Below are positions 46,358-59,055 of a DNA stretch of 64,000 nt, piece after piece. A program made the position numbers and the translations under genes. The notes beneath the pieces are model-generated. The model searched no databases and was not told the origin of the DNA. It worked only from the letters and a program-made list of their open reading frames with translations. This DNA comes from Bipolaris cookei (taxonomy: Eukaryota > Ascomycota > Dothideomycetes > Pleosporales > Pleosporaceae). The DNA lies in contig NRSV01000040.1 of assembly GCA_002286855.1 (NCBI GenBank), positions 2,071-66,070 of the forward strand, given 5' to 3'. The first letter of the stretch is position 1. Every line of letters begins with the position of its first letter.

Positions 46358-48857
46358 TTAGTTCAGCAAGCCAGCAGCAAGCGCCTCCATATCCTCTAAC
46401 GTCTCGAGCTCCTCAACTCTGTGCGTAGCCTTTGCCTTCTTCCTCTTCTTTGCGACCTTTTCTTCGTCTTCAGAGTCAGACTGGAACCACTTCTTCTGCT
46501 TCTTGAGCGGCTCTTCTCGCTCTTCCTCCTCTGACATGTCATTATCGTCATCACTATACTCTGCATCTGCCCTAAAGTTCGCCAAGAGGTCTTCGCCGGC
46601 ATCTGGAAGTACCACGCCTGCATCGCTTGCATCGTCGTCAGCATTGGTCATCTCGGCCCTTTCCCTCTCTTTGCGTTTCCGCAGCTTTTCTTTCCTTTTG
46701 GCCTTGGCGGTCGCTTTGTCTTCGATATCGGCATTTTGAACTTCTTCACGTGCGGCTTCGATGAACTTCTGTCGTTGCTCTTCTGGCAAGCCCTTGGCGC
46801 GGAATTGCTCTTCGTCTTCGAGTTCGTAAACTTCGTGCGGGTTGCCTTCGTCATCGTAAATAAGCTTTTTGCCCTTGTCCATGAGCTTGGTGAGCTTCTT
46901 CTTGGATTGGAGAAGTTTCTCTCGGCGATGGCTGTCAATGACGATGGGTTGCGATGCGCCGGCAATGTGGACAACACGACCACCCACAGGAAGCATCGGA
47001 TCCTGATCGGTCTTGAGTTCTTCGGGTTCGTCATCTGCTGGAATCCGTCGTTTAACAGCCATGAAATCTTCGTCTCCATTGGCTGTCGCTCCAGCGCCAC
47101 TGAATTCGTCCGCTTGCGCCTCTTCGTCTTCGTTTCTAACAAGTTTCTGGTAATGCTCTGCCAGGACGTCCTGATTCTTGCGCTCAAACATGCGATCATA
47201 CTTAGTTCGTACAGGCTTGTCTGTCTTCGTGATTTCTTCGGCATCTGATGAATCAGAAACTTCAATAGTTTGCCTTGATGCTTGTTTCTTCTGCTTGCTG
47301 TCATCATCTTTCAAGAACTTGATCCTGGGTGTTCCTGGGAGACCCAAACTCGCTGCGTATGCTTCGAGATTGTACTCCTTCAGCTTGAAGACCTCCTTAT
47401 CCTTTTGTAGATAGATAGACTTGACGTGCGTCATGAAGGCCTTTTGTCCCAGATACTTCAAGGCAGGGTCTTGAAAGCACATATTCTGCAGTTGATCCTT
47501 GATGGACTGGCGTTTCTTTTGTCGCACATTGATCATCTCGATGGGCACCTTTTTGGCTTCTAAACGCTTCAGCATGCCCTCCTCTTCGCTAGGTGCTAAG
47601 AAAAGCACGCCACGTCCTTCTCGGTTGTATCGTGCAGTTCGACCGACCCGGTGAATATATGTGTCGACATCATCAGGGCAGTCGACTTGTATGACGAAGT
47701 CGACAGCGGGGAAATCGAGACCTCGAGCTGCAACATCGGTTGCAAAAAGACACGAGTGTTTGGCCGAGGAAAACTTGGCAGTTGTGTCTAATCGAGCACC
47801 TTGCTTCTGGCGACCATGGATGTGCAACAACGGGATACCGGGCTGCATGTGACGAAAAGACTCATAGACAAATCGAACAGTTTTGGCGGATGAGAAGAAG
47901 CACAGAATCTTGGACTTCTTGCTCGCCTGAATGAAACTCCACAGGGTATCCAGCTTCTCCTCCAGAGGGCAGATGATGTAGTTTTGCGTGAGTCCCTTAG
48001 GTGTTGCACTCTTATCCTCGGCATGGACAGAGACATATTCAGGGTCTTGAAGACTCAAACGTGCAAGGTCCGACACCTTCTTAGACTGAGTAGCGGAGAA
48101 GAGTAGTGTTTGCCTCTCCTTTGGCAGGTACTCGATGATTGCATCCACGTCCCGCTGAAAACCCATGTCAAGAATCCTGTCTGCTTCATCCAGCACCAGC
48201 ATCTTGAGATCGTCAACGTTGAAAGCGGCTGTTTGCGACAAATGTTGCAACATCCTGCCTGGGGTTGCGACTAGTATGTTCATCTTGGTCAGAGCCTCCC
48301 TCTCAGCTTGCAAGCTCTTGCCTCCAATAAGAAGACCTGCAGCAAACATATGGCCATGTCTTCCAATCTTGCGCAGGACATCGAATATCTGAATGGCGAG
48401 TTCTCGGGTCGGCGATAGAATCAAAGCGCCCAGGCCTGCGTCTGGTCCAACGTGCTGCAGCCGGTAGAGGTTCTCCAGGACAGGAATGATGAAGGAAAGC
48501 GTCTTTCCACTTCCAGTCTTTGCAGCGCCGAGTATATCGTGGCCCTTAAGCGCAAGCGGAATAGCCTTGGCCTGGATGTCGGTCATAACTGCGAAGTGTG
48601 CAGACTTGAGGCCTTGTTTGGTCGGGTCGGAGAGCGGCAGGTCAGTGAAGTCTTTGTAAGAGTTTTGCTTGGGGTCCTGTATCTACAGTCAGTCCCATGC
48701 ACCCTGTCAAACTGCGATGCTTTCACAAGCCTACCAGGTCCTGAACTGCCTGCTCCAGCTTCTCCACATCCACATCGTCGCGCTTCCGTTTCTGGACGTT
48801 TTCACACTTCTTGACTTTTGTAGGCCTTATACGACCGGTAATTTCTGGCGCGACCAT
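46358..48857 (-). CDS. dbp4: ATP-dependent DEAD-box RNA helicase DBP4 (DDX10)
   Basis: Two exons, 48857-48735 and 48682-46358, encode 815 residues. The first exon is basic (RIRPTKVKKCENVQKRKRDD). The join gives DLIQDPKQNSYKDFTDLPLS, a good Q-motif. Walker A AAKTGSGKT is near residues 94-102, DEAD at 206-209, SAT in LLFSATQSK, and motif VI HRVGRTAR is present. The conserved DBP4 insert ALKYLGQKAFMTHVKSIYLQ follows, then a long acidic/basic tail. DBP4/Hca4 releases U14 snoRNA from pre-rRNA in the nucleolus for 18S maturation. The last 300 residues (EEL, KKKLTKLMDKGKKLIYDDEGN) match the family C-terminus. It is divergent from the J-protein gene, 297 bp away. Confidence 0.96.
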
Positions 48858-49154
48858 TCTGGCGCTGGACGCTTTCCTTGGGCAATTTGGTGTTGAGGCT
48901 TTCGCGTCGCATCTCAAGAGAACTTTTTGGTGGAGCACTTTGGGTGGTCTGTGCGCTTCGCCGCGGGGATTGCTGTGGCTGGCCATCACAGCTGCGACAC
49001 TCACTTTTACCTTTACCTTTCATCTTCCTCCGAGGAAGACCAAGCATAGCGCCAATAATCGCGCCTACACTTGATACCCTCACTAACACTTACTCTGACG
49101 GACTGACGGTGTCTGAAATCTCTACATTCTACATGCAATCTACCTCACGTCAAC
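48858..49154. promoter_or_regulatory. bidirectional promoter region of DBP4 and the J-protein gene
   Basis: Only 297 bp separate the two start codons, so the promoters must overlap. No confident TATA, CCAAT or PAC/RRPE site was identified. A minus-strand frame open to 49004 overlaps it but is judged leader sequence. Confidence 0.6.
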
Positions 49155-49796
49155 ATGGCAGACATCGATGCTGAGCTCGCAGGCATCGGCAAGGAGCTCG
49201 ACAAGGACGCAGAGATTGATCGCATCCGCAGCGTCTTCAGCCTCGATGCCTATGCCGTCCTAGACCTCCAACCCGGTGTCCCCGAATCCGACATCAAAAA
49301 AGTCTACCGTGCAAAGTCTCTCCTCATCCATCCGGACAAGACCAAGAACGAGCTCGCCCCCGACGCCTTCGACCGCCTCAAGAAAGCCCAAACGGTGCTG
49401 CTCGACGAGAAGCTGCGCGCGGAGCTCGATGAAAACATTGCTGACGCGCGCATGTTGCTCATGCGGGAGAAGAAACTCACGGCCGACGATGAGGAAACAC
49501 GTAGTGATGAGTTTGCCAAGGAGTGGCGGCAGAAAACTATCTGGGTGATACGGGAGAATGAGTTAAGGAAGCAGAGGCAGATGAAAGCAGCGATGCGCGA
49601 GGAGGGTAGGGCACAGCGCAAAGAAGAAGAAGAGGCCAAGGAGCGCAAGCGCAAGAGAGAGCAAGACGAGGCGTGGGAGAAGACAAGGGACACACGAATC
49701 AATAGCTGGCGCGACTTTCAGCAGGGCAAGAAACCCGATGCTGCTGCCGATGGTGGTGTAAAGAAGAAGAAAAAGAAGGTCAAGGCTCTAGGTTAA
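49155..49796 (+). CDS. DNAJC8/Spf31-like J-domain spliceosomal protein
   Basis: A single exon encodes 213 residues. The J domain spans about residues 33-95 with YAVLDLQPGVPESDIKKVYR and an intact HPD (LLIHPDKTKNEL). A charged coiled-coil then leads to TRDTRINSWRDFQQGKK, which matches the RxxSWRxFQ end of human DNAJC8 and fission yeast Spf31. The C-terminus is poly-lysine (KKKKKKVKALG). Relatives associate with the spliceosome and lack membrane anchors. I am confident of the J domain, and fairly confident of the DNAJC8 assignment. Confidence 0.9.
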   Translation: MADIDAELAGIGKELDKDAEIDRIRSVFSLDAYAVLDLQPGVPESDIKKVYRAKSLLIHPDKTKNELAPDAFDRLKKAQTVLLDEKLRAELDENIADARMLLMREKKLTADDEETRSDEFAKEWRQKTIWVIRENELRKQRQMKAAMREEGRAQRKEEEEAKERKRKREQDEAWEKTRDTRINSWRDFQQGKKPDAAADGGVKKKKKKVKALG

Positions 49797-51387
49797 GCTT
49801 ATCGCCTACTTACCATAGACCTGGGAATTCTTTACAATGCCTTACCATTTGCTGGAAGAAAGCCAGAAACACACATGGACAATTGTCTCAAAATCCCCCT
49901 CCCCGCCATGTCTTCTGCGCTCCCTCCAAGCACCCAAGCCAGCCATGTCTCTTCTCTACATCTCGATACCCAACATATTTAGTTTATTCCCCCCCCTTCG
50001 TCCCTGCATACAATACATAACTATCAGTCCCACACACTCAATATGTCCTACATCCGAACCTACTTCTTACATACACCAACGCCAGCCTACCGTAGACAAC
50101 CCAATCACATCTTTAATCGCCAGCCGACTAAACTACGGACTCCGCTCCGCTTCTCCTGACAGGCCCGCTCGCGCCATCCGTAGTGTAGTTACCCACACAC
50201 ACACACACACCCACATCCCCATCTCCGTTCGTCATGCCGCCGATCCCGTTTAAAGTTTTGAACACCTGTTTCAAGGTTCGAGCTAAAGGCCACAAGCGCG
50301 CTTTAGATTCTGCATACACCGGACGTCAGGTCATGGATTTTTTTTCCCTCGTACTGGGGAAAACGACAAGTCTGTTACCTTATTCCTTTCGCCCGTTTGT
50401 TTATCCGTCGGCGGGGGAGGGGGAGGGGGGGTGGGGATGCAGGGGGTAAGTATCCCTTTTCGGGGGGAGGGGGAGGGGGGGTGGGCGGTGAAAAGCTTAA
50501 CTAAATTCTGGATTTGCCACTAATTGAGTGTGGGCGAGAAATGAACCAGTAATGTAAAGGGGGAACAGTGGAGTGTGTTTGTAATGTGTGGACATGGGGG
50601 TAGTACCGAAGAGCTTTTCTTTAGATATGTAATACAAGTATTCATGTAGCTAGCTCTACGTCTGTATGACATTCCCAATAAACCTTAAACCTTAAACCTT
50701 AAATCCCATCATGACGAGAAAAACTGATCTAAAGATTGCAATAAAAATCAGGAGAGAAAATGGAAAAAGGGTATATCCTCCTTTCGTAGCCTCCTTAGTC
50801 GAGAAATAAAAAGGGCTTAGTAGCCCGTCTCAGTCGTACGATGTCCGTGGCAAACATGCGCGAGCGCGCCCTTCGTATTCTATCCACATAGCGTGTGGAT
50901 AGTGAAATGCTTGAGTAATAGTTTTGTTTTTGGTTAAAATCGCCCCCAGCTAACCAGAGCTCAGGGGGTGAAGAAGAGAGGAGAAGAGAAGTAGGAGAAG
51001 AAAAAAGGGAGTTCGTGGTATCTTTAGGTAGAATGGTTTGTTACAAGTTCAACAAAGGACATGGAGGACAATTAAGGAAAAGCAAGAGGTAAAGAAAATA
51101 AGAGAGAAAAGATACCGAGGCAAAAATATGCGAAGAAGACGCCGGAATCATGCGGGATCGTACTGAGTGCCAAAATGCAAAGAGGCAAGGAAAAGAAGAA
51201 CAGAACCTGAAGTGAAGTAGAAAAAAAATCCCAACGAGTTGAATCATTCCCCGTTTCCATCATATGAATGCATCCAGCCATTTTCTGAAAGACTGACGTA
51301 ACAAGACATTCAAGGGAGAAGAAAACCCGACCAGCAGGTAAACTAATCCTGAATGCCCTTGCAAACGCTTCCCCGGCTATTCTTTTC
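49797..51387. other. 1.6-kb convergent intergenic region with G-rich repeats
   Basis: This region lies between the 3' ends of the J-protein gene and the Zn2Cys6 gene. It holds a CA microsatellite (50194-50210), a duplicated G-rich tract (50413-50485), three AACCTTA units (50681-50701) and purine-rich DNA near 50960-51230. No gene is recognised. Confidence 0.6.
50413..50485 (+). repeat. duplicated G-rich tract with G-quadruplex potential
   Basis: The same pattern, G5-A-G5-A-G7-T-G3 or longer, occurs twice (starting about 50413 and 50463), separated by about 27 bp. Each copy alone has four G-runs with one-base loops, the strongest type of quadruplex-forming sequence. Confidence 0.8.
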
Positions 51388-53462
51388 TTATTCCAGCATC
51401 TGTTGAATATCCAATCGTCTCCGCTTCACCATGTCAGGAGACTCAAGCCTCCGCTGCTCGGCACCACTCGCCAGCGACTCCAGTGGTCTAGCACGCTCGT
51501 GTTCTGCTGCTGCTACTGCTGCTGTAGCGCCCGTAGTCATTGCTTCAATGTGCAGTGGTGAGCCGAGGGGCGAGGGTGCTGTTCGAATGGGCGGAAGGTG
51601 TAGGCCCTCGAGACGTGCGGGACGGTTCAGTTCGCGGAAGGATTGCTGTGAAGACGACGTGGGCGGTCGAGTGGTGGATCCGTAGGGCAAGGGGTATGTG
51701 TTTGTGCTAGGTTGGGCAGGAAGCTGGTAGGTAGGCAAGTATCCAGTGTCTGCGCCTGCGGTGGGCGAGTAGCCGTAAGACGGACTGCTGCTGTAGGAGC
51801 CGGGGCTTATCATAGGCAAGGACGTTCGGACAGCTGAGAGATTGTAGTACGGTGAGCTTGGCCCAGAGCTCGTTGAAGATGGCCGACGGGACTGGTGTGG
51901 TGTGAGGTATGACATTGGTGCGTTTTTTAGCATAGATGTTGTCTGGGGTACATTGTTTGGTGTGGGAGGAGCAAGCTGCTGGGTGAGTAGGTTTGGGGCT
52001 GCGAGCCTTGGTGGTGATATCACAGCCAGCGTCACAAAGTATAGTGTGGTCTTCGCAAGCCGGATTTGGACTTGCAGCGACTGATATGGCTCTGCACTTG
52101 GGGCGCGGAAGCTGAGGTAGATGGGCCTGTTGGTGAAGCCCTGAGTAAAGTGGTCAATGTCTTGATCTGCTACAGCGTCCATTACTGATCGCATGGGATC
52201 CTGCCCCACAGGAGTGATGGGTGCCATGTATGCCGGCTCACGCTCGTCGCGCTCATCGCGTAGTTCGTTACGCAATCGCTGGAGACTTTCGTTTTGTCTG
52301 GGCTCCAGCAGATCGCCAAGATGCTTACCCTGGATGTCCCCCAAAAAGGATACCAATTCAGCAAATGCATGATTTGTTTTTTGTATCACCAGGTCCAAGC
52401 TCAGGTATGCAACTGGAAGCCTGTGGTATGCCGGGCTTGCTCCCGTGCTGTAGGGCAGAGGTAGTGATCCGCTGGCTGCGTCTCTCGTTGTAGATACTGG
52501 CAAGGGAAGGCTGGCGTTTGGGAGATCTCGCTGGTGTGCAGTGACCCCAAACATGCGCTGGGAATCAGGGGCTCGGGGTAGAAGAGACCCTGGGTATGCC
52601 GAATGGTGAACAGGGGTTTCTGAAGGTGGAGCACCGAACAATTGGCTGGTCGGTCTACCTTCTTCCATTCTTCCAAATTCTCTATCGTCCCTGAGTCGCG
52701 GCCGCCCTCTCTTCTTGTGTTGCACATCCTTGCATGTCTCCTATTTCCCAGAATCAGCATCGTCAAGAACGGACTTATAGGTCTAATGACTTTACAAGGG
52801 CAACTAACCTGTTTGCCAGAAGCCACACAGCGGCCACAAGGGCGCTGGACGTCACAGCTGAGATGTGCCTTCTTGCAGTTGACACAGGCTGACGCCACAT
52901 GTGCTTTGGTCCTTCTGGCTGGCTTGGCTGGCCTGGCTGGTGGTGGTGCAATCATCGCAGTTGGCTGAACCATAGGCCCTTGGTGTTGTACTCCAGCATA
53001 AGGTGGCAAAGGGGCAGTTTGGTAGCTATACCCATAGGGTTGTGGAATAGATTGTCCATAAGGTTGATGTTGGAGCGGACGTCCAGGTTGGTAAGAGAGA
53101 GCCTGGCCCCTGGGCTGGGATTCTCCAGGGTATAGTGGTCGCTGCGGAGGGAGAGCATGTGTTGCCATTGATGAATGTGGATCGTATATTAAGGATGGCG
53201 CAGGAGGTTGAACAAAGCTATCCTGTCGTTGAGTCGATCCTACGGGTTGGGAATAAGAGAGGCGCGCGGATTCAACAGACTGTGCTGGTCGACGAGCTGG
53301 GGACTGAGGTTCTGACATGGGCGGGGATGGGTAATCCTGATGCGCAGACCTGTGAGGGCTGAATTTCGCCCGAAATTTGGACAGGCCGTCTTCAGCTTCC
53401 GCCGGCCGCCCAAATGGCGTAGAAAGGAGTGAGGTCGGACCGGGTAGAACCAGGCTCTGCAT
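51388..53462 (-). CDS. Zn2Cys6 transcription factor with a PAS-like region
   Basis: Two exons, 53462-52809 and 52740-51388, encode 668 residues. The binuclear cluster is unusually far in, near residues 193-221: ACVNCKKAHLSC, then PCGRCVASGKQ, completed by ETC from exon 2, so the intron splits the cluster. A basic, AT-hook-like KKRGRPRLRDD follows. Downstream, LPVAYLSLDLVIQKTNHAFAE looks like a PAS-type fold. The rest is Pro/Ser/Gln-rich (SPTAGADTGYLPTYQLPAQPS), probably activation regions. No fungal-specific factor middle domain is apparent. The ATG at 53462 is the first in the frame. Targets are unknown. Confidence 0.87.
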
Positions 53463-56400
53463 AGTTTTACCGTTATGCACTCAAACGCCGCGTCAGCAGC
53501 GGGAGCTTAACGGTGTGTGGAGGTACAGGTGGGCCAGAAAACTGCGCAGGTTTGGATACCGCGCTTCAGTTTTTCTACCCAAGAAGAAGCAAAGCACGGT
53601 AATGTTGGTCAGGAAGTCGAAGACAGTCTAGATGGTAGAGAAGGTAAGTTGATGCAGAAAATGGAAGGAGGAGGTGAAGATGATGACGAAGGGTAGGGGT
53701 CAACTACGTAAGGCTAAACAAGCGGCGAATGTACAACTAGGTACGTACGTACAGCCCTCGATGCCGAAAAGGCGACATGCCGTAAGCCAGCCAGCAACAA
53801 AAGATCAAGGCAGTGGAACTAGGAAGGAGAAGCGGGCTCTTGAAATTACCTTTTGTGATAGCAGTGTCGTGTAGGCCTGAAGAGGCACAGAGTAGTAGTT
53901 CGGATAGATAGTCGTAGGGAAGCAAAAGACGGCGGGGCCAGTGTTGGTGTTAGGTCTACTGGAGCTAACAGGGTAATGGGACGAAGAGGAGGAGAGGGGA
54001 GGCGATGGTATTGACTCGGTGTGGAGCCAATGGGGAATTTGGGATGGTAAATTGTAAAAACATCAGAGCAGTCGCTTGCCCACTCGGCGGAAATTCCCCA
54101 GTAATAACCACAATCAGTTATGGGGAATTCTTGCTCACAGATCTTTGCCAATCCCAGTCAAGTCGTGCATGAGGGGCCTCCCAAGAGACGGGGGCCACGC
54201 TGAGTTCCGGGCAACGGGAGCAGGGGAGGATGCGTCTCGGGGACGACGACATGCTTCCCTCGTTCGGCTGATGGTTCTTCGACATTTTTGCTAAGCTGGG
54301 TGTCCCAGACGACCGATGCACCCGCGGAAGCACCTATGCACGGCCATTAGTTGGTAGTGGGTGCATGGGCAAAGCGGGTTGGGGAGCCTTGTCAGAGGCC
54401 GCTCGATCCCCCTGCTTTCCGCACCGTCTGAGAGCCGGGGTGTGCTAACGGGATATGGCTCGCGCTTCTACACGCCATTGCACCATTGTTTTGCGGCCGC
54501 CCAGGCAAACTTTCAATTGAAGCATGGCATAAGTCGAGGGGGACCCTTGATGCGCGGCGTGCGCTTATGTGCGACCCAGTAATTGCCTTTGCTGGCTCGA
54601 TTAGGCATATCTAGAGGCCGAAAACGTTCGGCCCAGACAAGCATCAGGAACGGCAAAGGATGCAAGTCATTTCAGCCAGACGATCACGGGGTTTCAGGAG
54701 CCATGAGGTTAGCATTGCGAGTGCAAGCTCCATGGAGGACATTTGTGGCTCTCGATGACAGGCCCGCGGCTGTGGTGCACTACTGCTATGGCGACGCTTG
54801 TCGCTGTCAGTCGCGCGTCAGGACCCCTTCAGACCAACCACCACATGGATCGCCTTGCTCGCCTCTTCGCACTGACCGACGGTCGCAGCGGAAGTCCTCG
54901 CCTCGCGGCTGCTACTCTGCACTGATTGCCGGGGAAAGCTTGCTCAGGGTCCCTAACAGTGGGACATAGATATCAAAGTACATGTTGTCATAACAATCAT
55001 TACTATGCTCTGATAATGATGACGCACATGCCTGGCGTCAACTCTATCGCGGCCCGTATAGGTTGGAAACACGACCACTGCTGCGATCGACGTCTCTGTG
55101 CGGATATGGCTGAGGCAGGGCGACGCCTTTTTGTATGGAAATTTCCGTCGTCACATCGAGCGAGGTCCGACTTGCCCGCAAAAGCAATCCGTTCGTCATT
55201 AGGTTCTCAGCTCACGGCGACGTCCCTCCTGCGGCAAGTCTGAACTTTTGTCGCATCTGTGGGGCACGTAGCTTTGTCATGCGACACGCCATGCCCACCT
55301 AGCTGCATGGCGCCAGCGCTGTAAGCTTATGTATATGGTGCGGGTGATAGATCTGGCAGATGCAGTGTGCTCTGGGACAGCACGCGCGAGCAACGGTAAG
55401 CTGCATCCGACGACATATGTATCTGCCTCTCGTACTTGGCACCAGAAAAGCTTCTGTACAGCTAGGCATTGGGGCGGCCATGTGCGGAATGTTGTGTGCA
55501 CTTGGCCAGTGATGGGTGCATAAGACGTCAAACAACGGACTCATTTACGCTTCAGGCGACCCTCTCATGCAGCCTGCAAAATCTAACGCTGAACAGTCTT
55601 CAGTCCCAACCACCCCAGAATCACACGCTAGGCGTGGCGTCCAATGCTCTTATGAAGCGACACATAGTGCCATGGGCAAAATGCGGTACAGGCATATCAT
55701 ATGTCCCATTATAGGCTTCGTGTTGCATGGGCATGGCACTGGGCACACAAAAAAACTCCGGTGGGTGAATCGATCGAAAGTTGGCGCCCGGTCGAAGATC
55801 TGCCTGCAAACTGCCCGAGCCAGGACAGACGGCATTACAGGCAGCATGGCTTGTCCTGCTGGCGTGTGCGCAGTAGTAGCAACATTGATGATGCGGGGCC
55901 GACGCCTAGGTCGAGGGCACGACGAACATTGCAGATGAGATACGTCCTCGGCATGTGATGGCCTCCTGTTTTTTTTCTTGACGGAGACGAGAAACACAAG
56001 ACGGAGCGCTTCGCTGCTGCCGATGCCACAGAGAAAGAAAGGCAAAAAGAGTGGCATCAGGAGCATTAGCGGCCGCCTCGCTTGTCAACCGCGGCGACGC
56101 ATTCAGAAGGTAGAACGGCGACTGCGGCAGGGCAAACATTCCGCGCTGCAGTCCACGGTGGATGGGTGGATAGACTTGTTGACCTGTGGGACTCGACCTC
56201 GACACGGAGCTGCGGTTAGCTGAGCCGAGAGCCGTGAAGATCGGTGTCGTGGCTGGGATCTATACCATGGCACTATCCCTAGATGAGCTTATCCACGAAT
56301 GACCAACATATATACTTACACACATTTTACAGCATCCATCATAAACTATCGCAATGACAAATTCCGAATTGCCCTTGTTCCTACCCCAAACACAACCTGC

Positions 56401-59055
56401 AGTGGTAGGGCAGGGCACATGTACTCGCTTGGACAAGGGCAAGTCTCCCCCCCAGCATGTCCGCCATGGCTCGGAGACGTCCCTCTGCACATCTTCACCC
56501 TGCTCTTAGCGGAATGAGCCGAGATCCAAAACGCAGGGGGTATGAGTCAGGTCTGCAGGAGCGTTTCCCCCTCCCTCGTCGGGGGGAGGGGGATGGCACC
56601 ATCGCTCGACTAGGGTATGATTTTTTTTACGGCCGAAAAAGAGCATGCTTGTTTTGAGGATAAAACCTGGCAAACTCCGCCGCCGGCTGTGTGATTGGTG
56701 CTGCCCCCCCCCCCCACCTGCGGAAAATATAACACCTAGCCCAAGAAACCAACGCAATGGCCCTGAAACTAGACCATCTATTTAGCCTTGGTTGACCACG
56801 ACTGAGATCCAAAAATAATCTTAGATAGCGGAAGTGGTGTCGTTGGTAGCAGGCCTATATCGCCTATATAGATTGCTTTCACTTCTGAGTACCATTCGCC
56901 GGAGCTACGGCATCTGCATAACGGCCTGTCCAATGTCCCGGGACTGCTGGTCCTGCGGTGGCGGGCCCAGCCGCTGTGTTTGTGCAGTGACGATGACTGT
57001 TGAGAGCCCCGTCCACACGTTTCACTGTTGGAACTATTTACCTTGCAATACGTATACGCCCCTCTGCCGGCTTTATAATGCCCCATCTCGTGTTCCTACG
57101 GGTTCCATATTGTGACAGGTTGGCGTCAGCCGCATGGCGACGCCCCAAATATTGCGACAGAGTTGCGGGCGGGATCTACGAACCGGTGCTCAGGACACGT
57201 TGTGCCAAAGTAGCTTCTGCCAGGGGCCCTCGCCCGCCATGCTTGTCCATTCCTCCTGGGGGCCCTTGCAGCCTCGCCCTCCCTTGCACCTGGGCGCGGG
57301 ACCACTGTCGATTTGCGACTGGGTGCGGGCCGAGTTGGTCCAGTGCTGGTCTCGGTGCGTCGACATGTTGTGTAATGCGTGTACTATTCTCAAAGTTGAT
57401 GGTCTCGTGGGGCTTGTGTAAGGATATGAGCGTGTGTAGTTGGACATGCTCACACAGCATGTGCGGCTCATGGTTTGCCCCCGAGGCGCCCTGCAGCCAG
57501 CTCCTTACGATGCGTGAGTATGACAGGCAAACCCTGCAGACATTCGCTGCTGACCCCCTCCGAGTCAACTCGTCAGGCCCGCAGCGGAGCAAGAAATTTC
57601 CGGTAATATGCTATATCAACAACCAAGCAGCCGTTTACCGAGATATGGAATGTGACTACGCTTGCAGTCACCCGACTAGAGCGGCAGTCTAGACTGCGCC
57701 GCCGTAGGAGAACCACGCCGCAGCTGTTGAACTGCGTGACAGCGTCTGGTGCGGGTGCTTGGTTTTGATTGAAAAGCGTCGAGTGTATTGCTGCGAAATT
57801 GGCCGACCGATTGGGGCATGTTGAATATCAAAAAGCCGTTGAAGTACGGGGAGGCGTAGGATTGCTGGTCGGCATCGCGTAGTGTCAAAACCCCGAGGCC
57901 GAAGCCATGGCTCTCAGGCCACCCACAGCGTGTAAGTGCAGTCAATCGGCCGTAGCACTCGCTTGCAACCAAAGAAGAAGACAAAAAGCAATGGCAGTAG
58001 TAGCAGTAGTAGCAGTAGCAGTAGCAGTAGCAGTAGCAGTAGTAGCAACAGCAGCAGCAATAACAAATGTGGCGGCTTCTGGAAGAACGTCGGGTGAGCT
58101 GCCGCAGCGCGGATGCAGGAGGATTCCAAGGCTATTGAGGCCTGGCGGCGTTTGCACAGAATAGGGAATGGTGGTGTGCACCCTTGAGTTTCGTTGAGTG
58201 GAGAAGAAATATGTCGGCTCAAAGAAATCTCCTCGATGGTGGGATGACGTGCCTGCATAGCCATGTGTACCCGATGTGGATGCGGCCCCCCTCTCCTTGG
58301 AGCCCTGTCCCTGCTTCGGACCTTATTGAAGGTGGTGAGCTTGCAGGCATGGGCAAGCCTTGACCCCAGGCGCCGAGTACTATGGTGCAGGCGCTTGTCA
58401 CTGTCATTTGTCTAGCGGATGTTTTGCACTATAGCCCTTGCTCGGTAGAGTATGAGTAGACCTACATGAATACATGCATACATACATATGTAGATATCAT
58501 CCGTTTGCGTCCTAACCGCCTGCAGTCACAAAGTTAGCACCCCAAAACCCAAACACAAAAGTACACGAGGGGGTCCAGGTCGCTGCAAGTCAAGCCACGA
58601 CTTGTTTTTGCAACCTTTATTTCTCGTCGACCACCGCGATGTGCGCAAGTAGAAAAAAGCCACTATTGAGTCCAATGCGCTCTGGCTGAGAGGGGCATGG
58701 TGCTCGCCCACAACTCTGTTCCAGTACCCGATTAAGTTTCGCCAATCCGCACCCAGGTGGCACAGCAAAGCAACGACAGCCTCTGGGAATAAAAGCAATC
58801 ATGACCTGACCTTGCCCATTACAACGGTCCTTTCTCGTACAATTAGCCCCTCTGGCCAATGGTGCAGCCACCTTCTTTATTTTGCCTCGCCACAAGGCCG
58901 GTCGACAAATCACATCCGACACTGTGCACCTCGGCCCGCGACCATAGTGGATCACCATATGTTACACAGCAGTGTCGCTGACACGTGCCAACTCAAACCT
59001 CATCATTGTCGATTCATGCGTCTAGGCATAAGGCCCGTGTATTGATTCAACCACC
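53463..59055. other. 5.6-kb stretch with no recognisable gene
   Basis: This is the largest gap in the window, upstream of the Zn2Cys6 gene and downstream of DBP10. Frames up to 230 codons (57000-57692) exist on both strands but overlap, are Cys/Trp/Arg-rich and show no domain or signal peptide. There are C-runs at 56706-56718 and a GTA/GCA repeat at 57994-58060. No transposon ends or tRNA were seen. It could hold a long promoter, an untranslated leader or a non-coding transcript. Confidence 0.5.
57994..58060 (+). repeat. GCA/GTA trinucleotide repeat
   Basis: Alternating GCA and GTA units run for about 65 bp and create long false frames on both strands (poly-Val/Ala and poly-Leu). Confidence 0.85.

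Noticed and set aside
50681..50701. Three AACCTTA units as an interstitial telomere
   Set aside because: The fungal telomere repeat is TTAGGG; the unit and copy number do not match.
57000..57692. 230-codon plus-strand frame
   Set aside because: Cys/Trp/Arg-rich composition, opposed by a similarly long antisense frame, and no domain; judged chance.
57907..58264. Poly-Val/Ala and poly-Leu frames
   Set aside because: Produced by the GCA/GTA trinucleotide repeat read in different frames.
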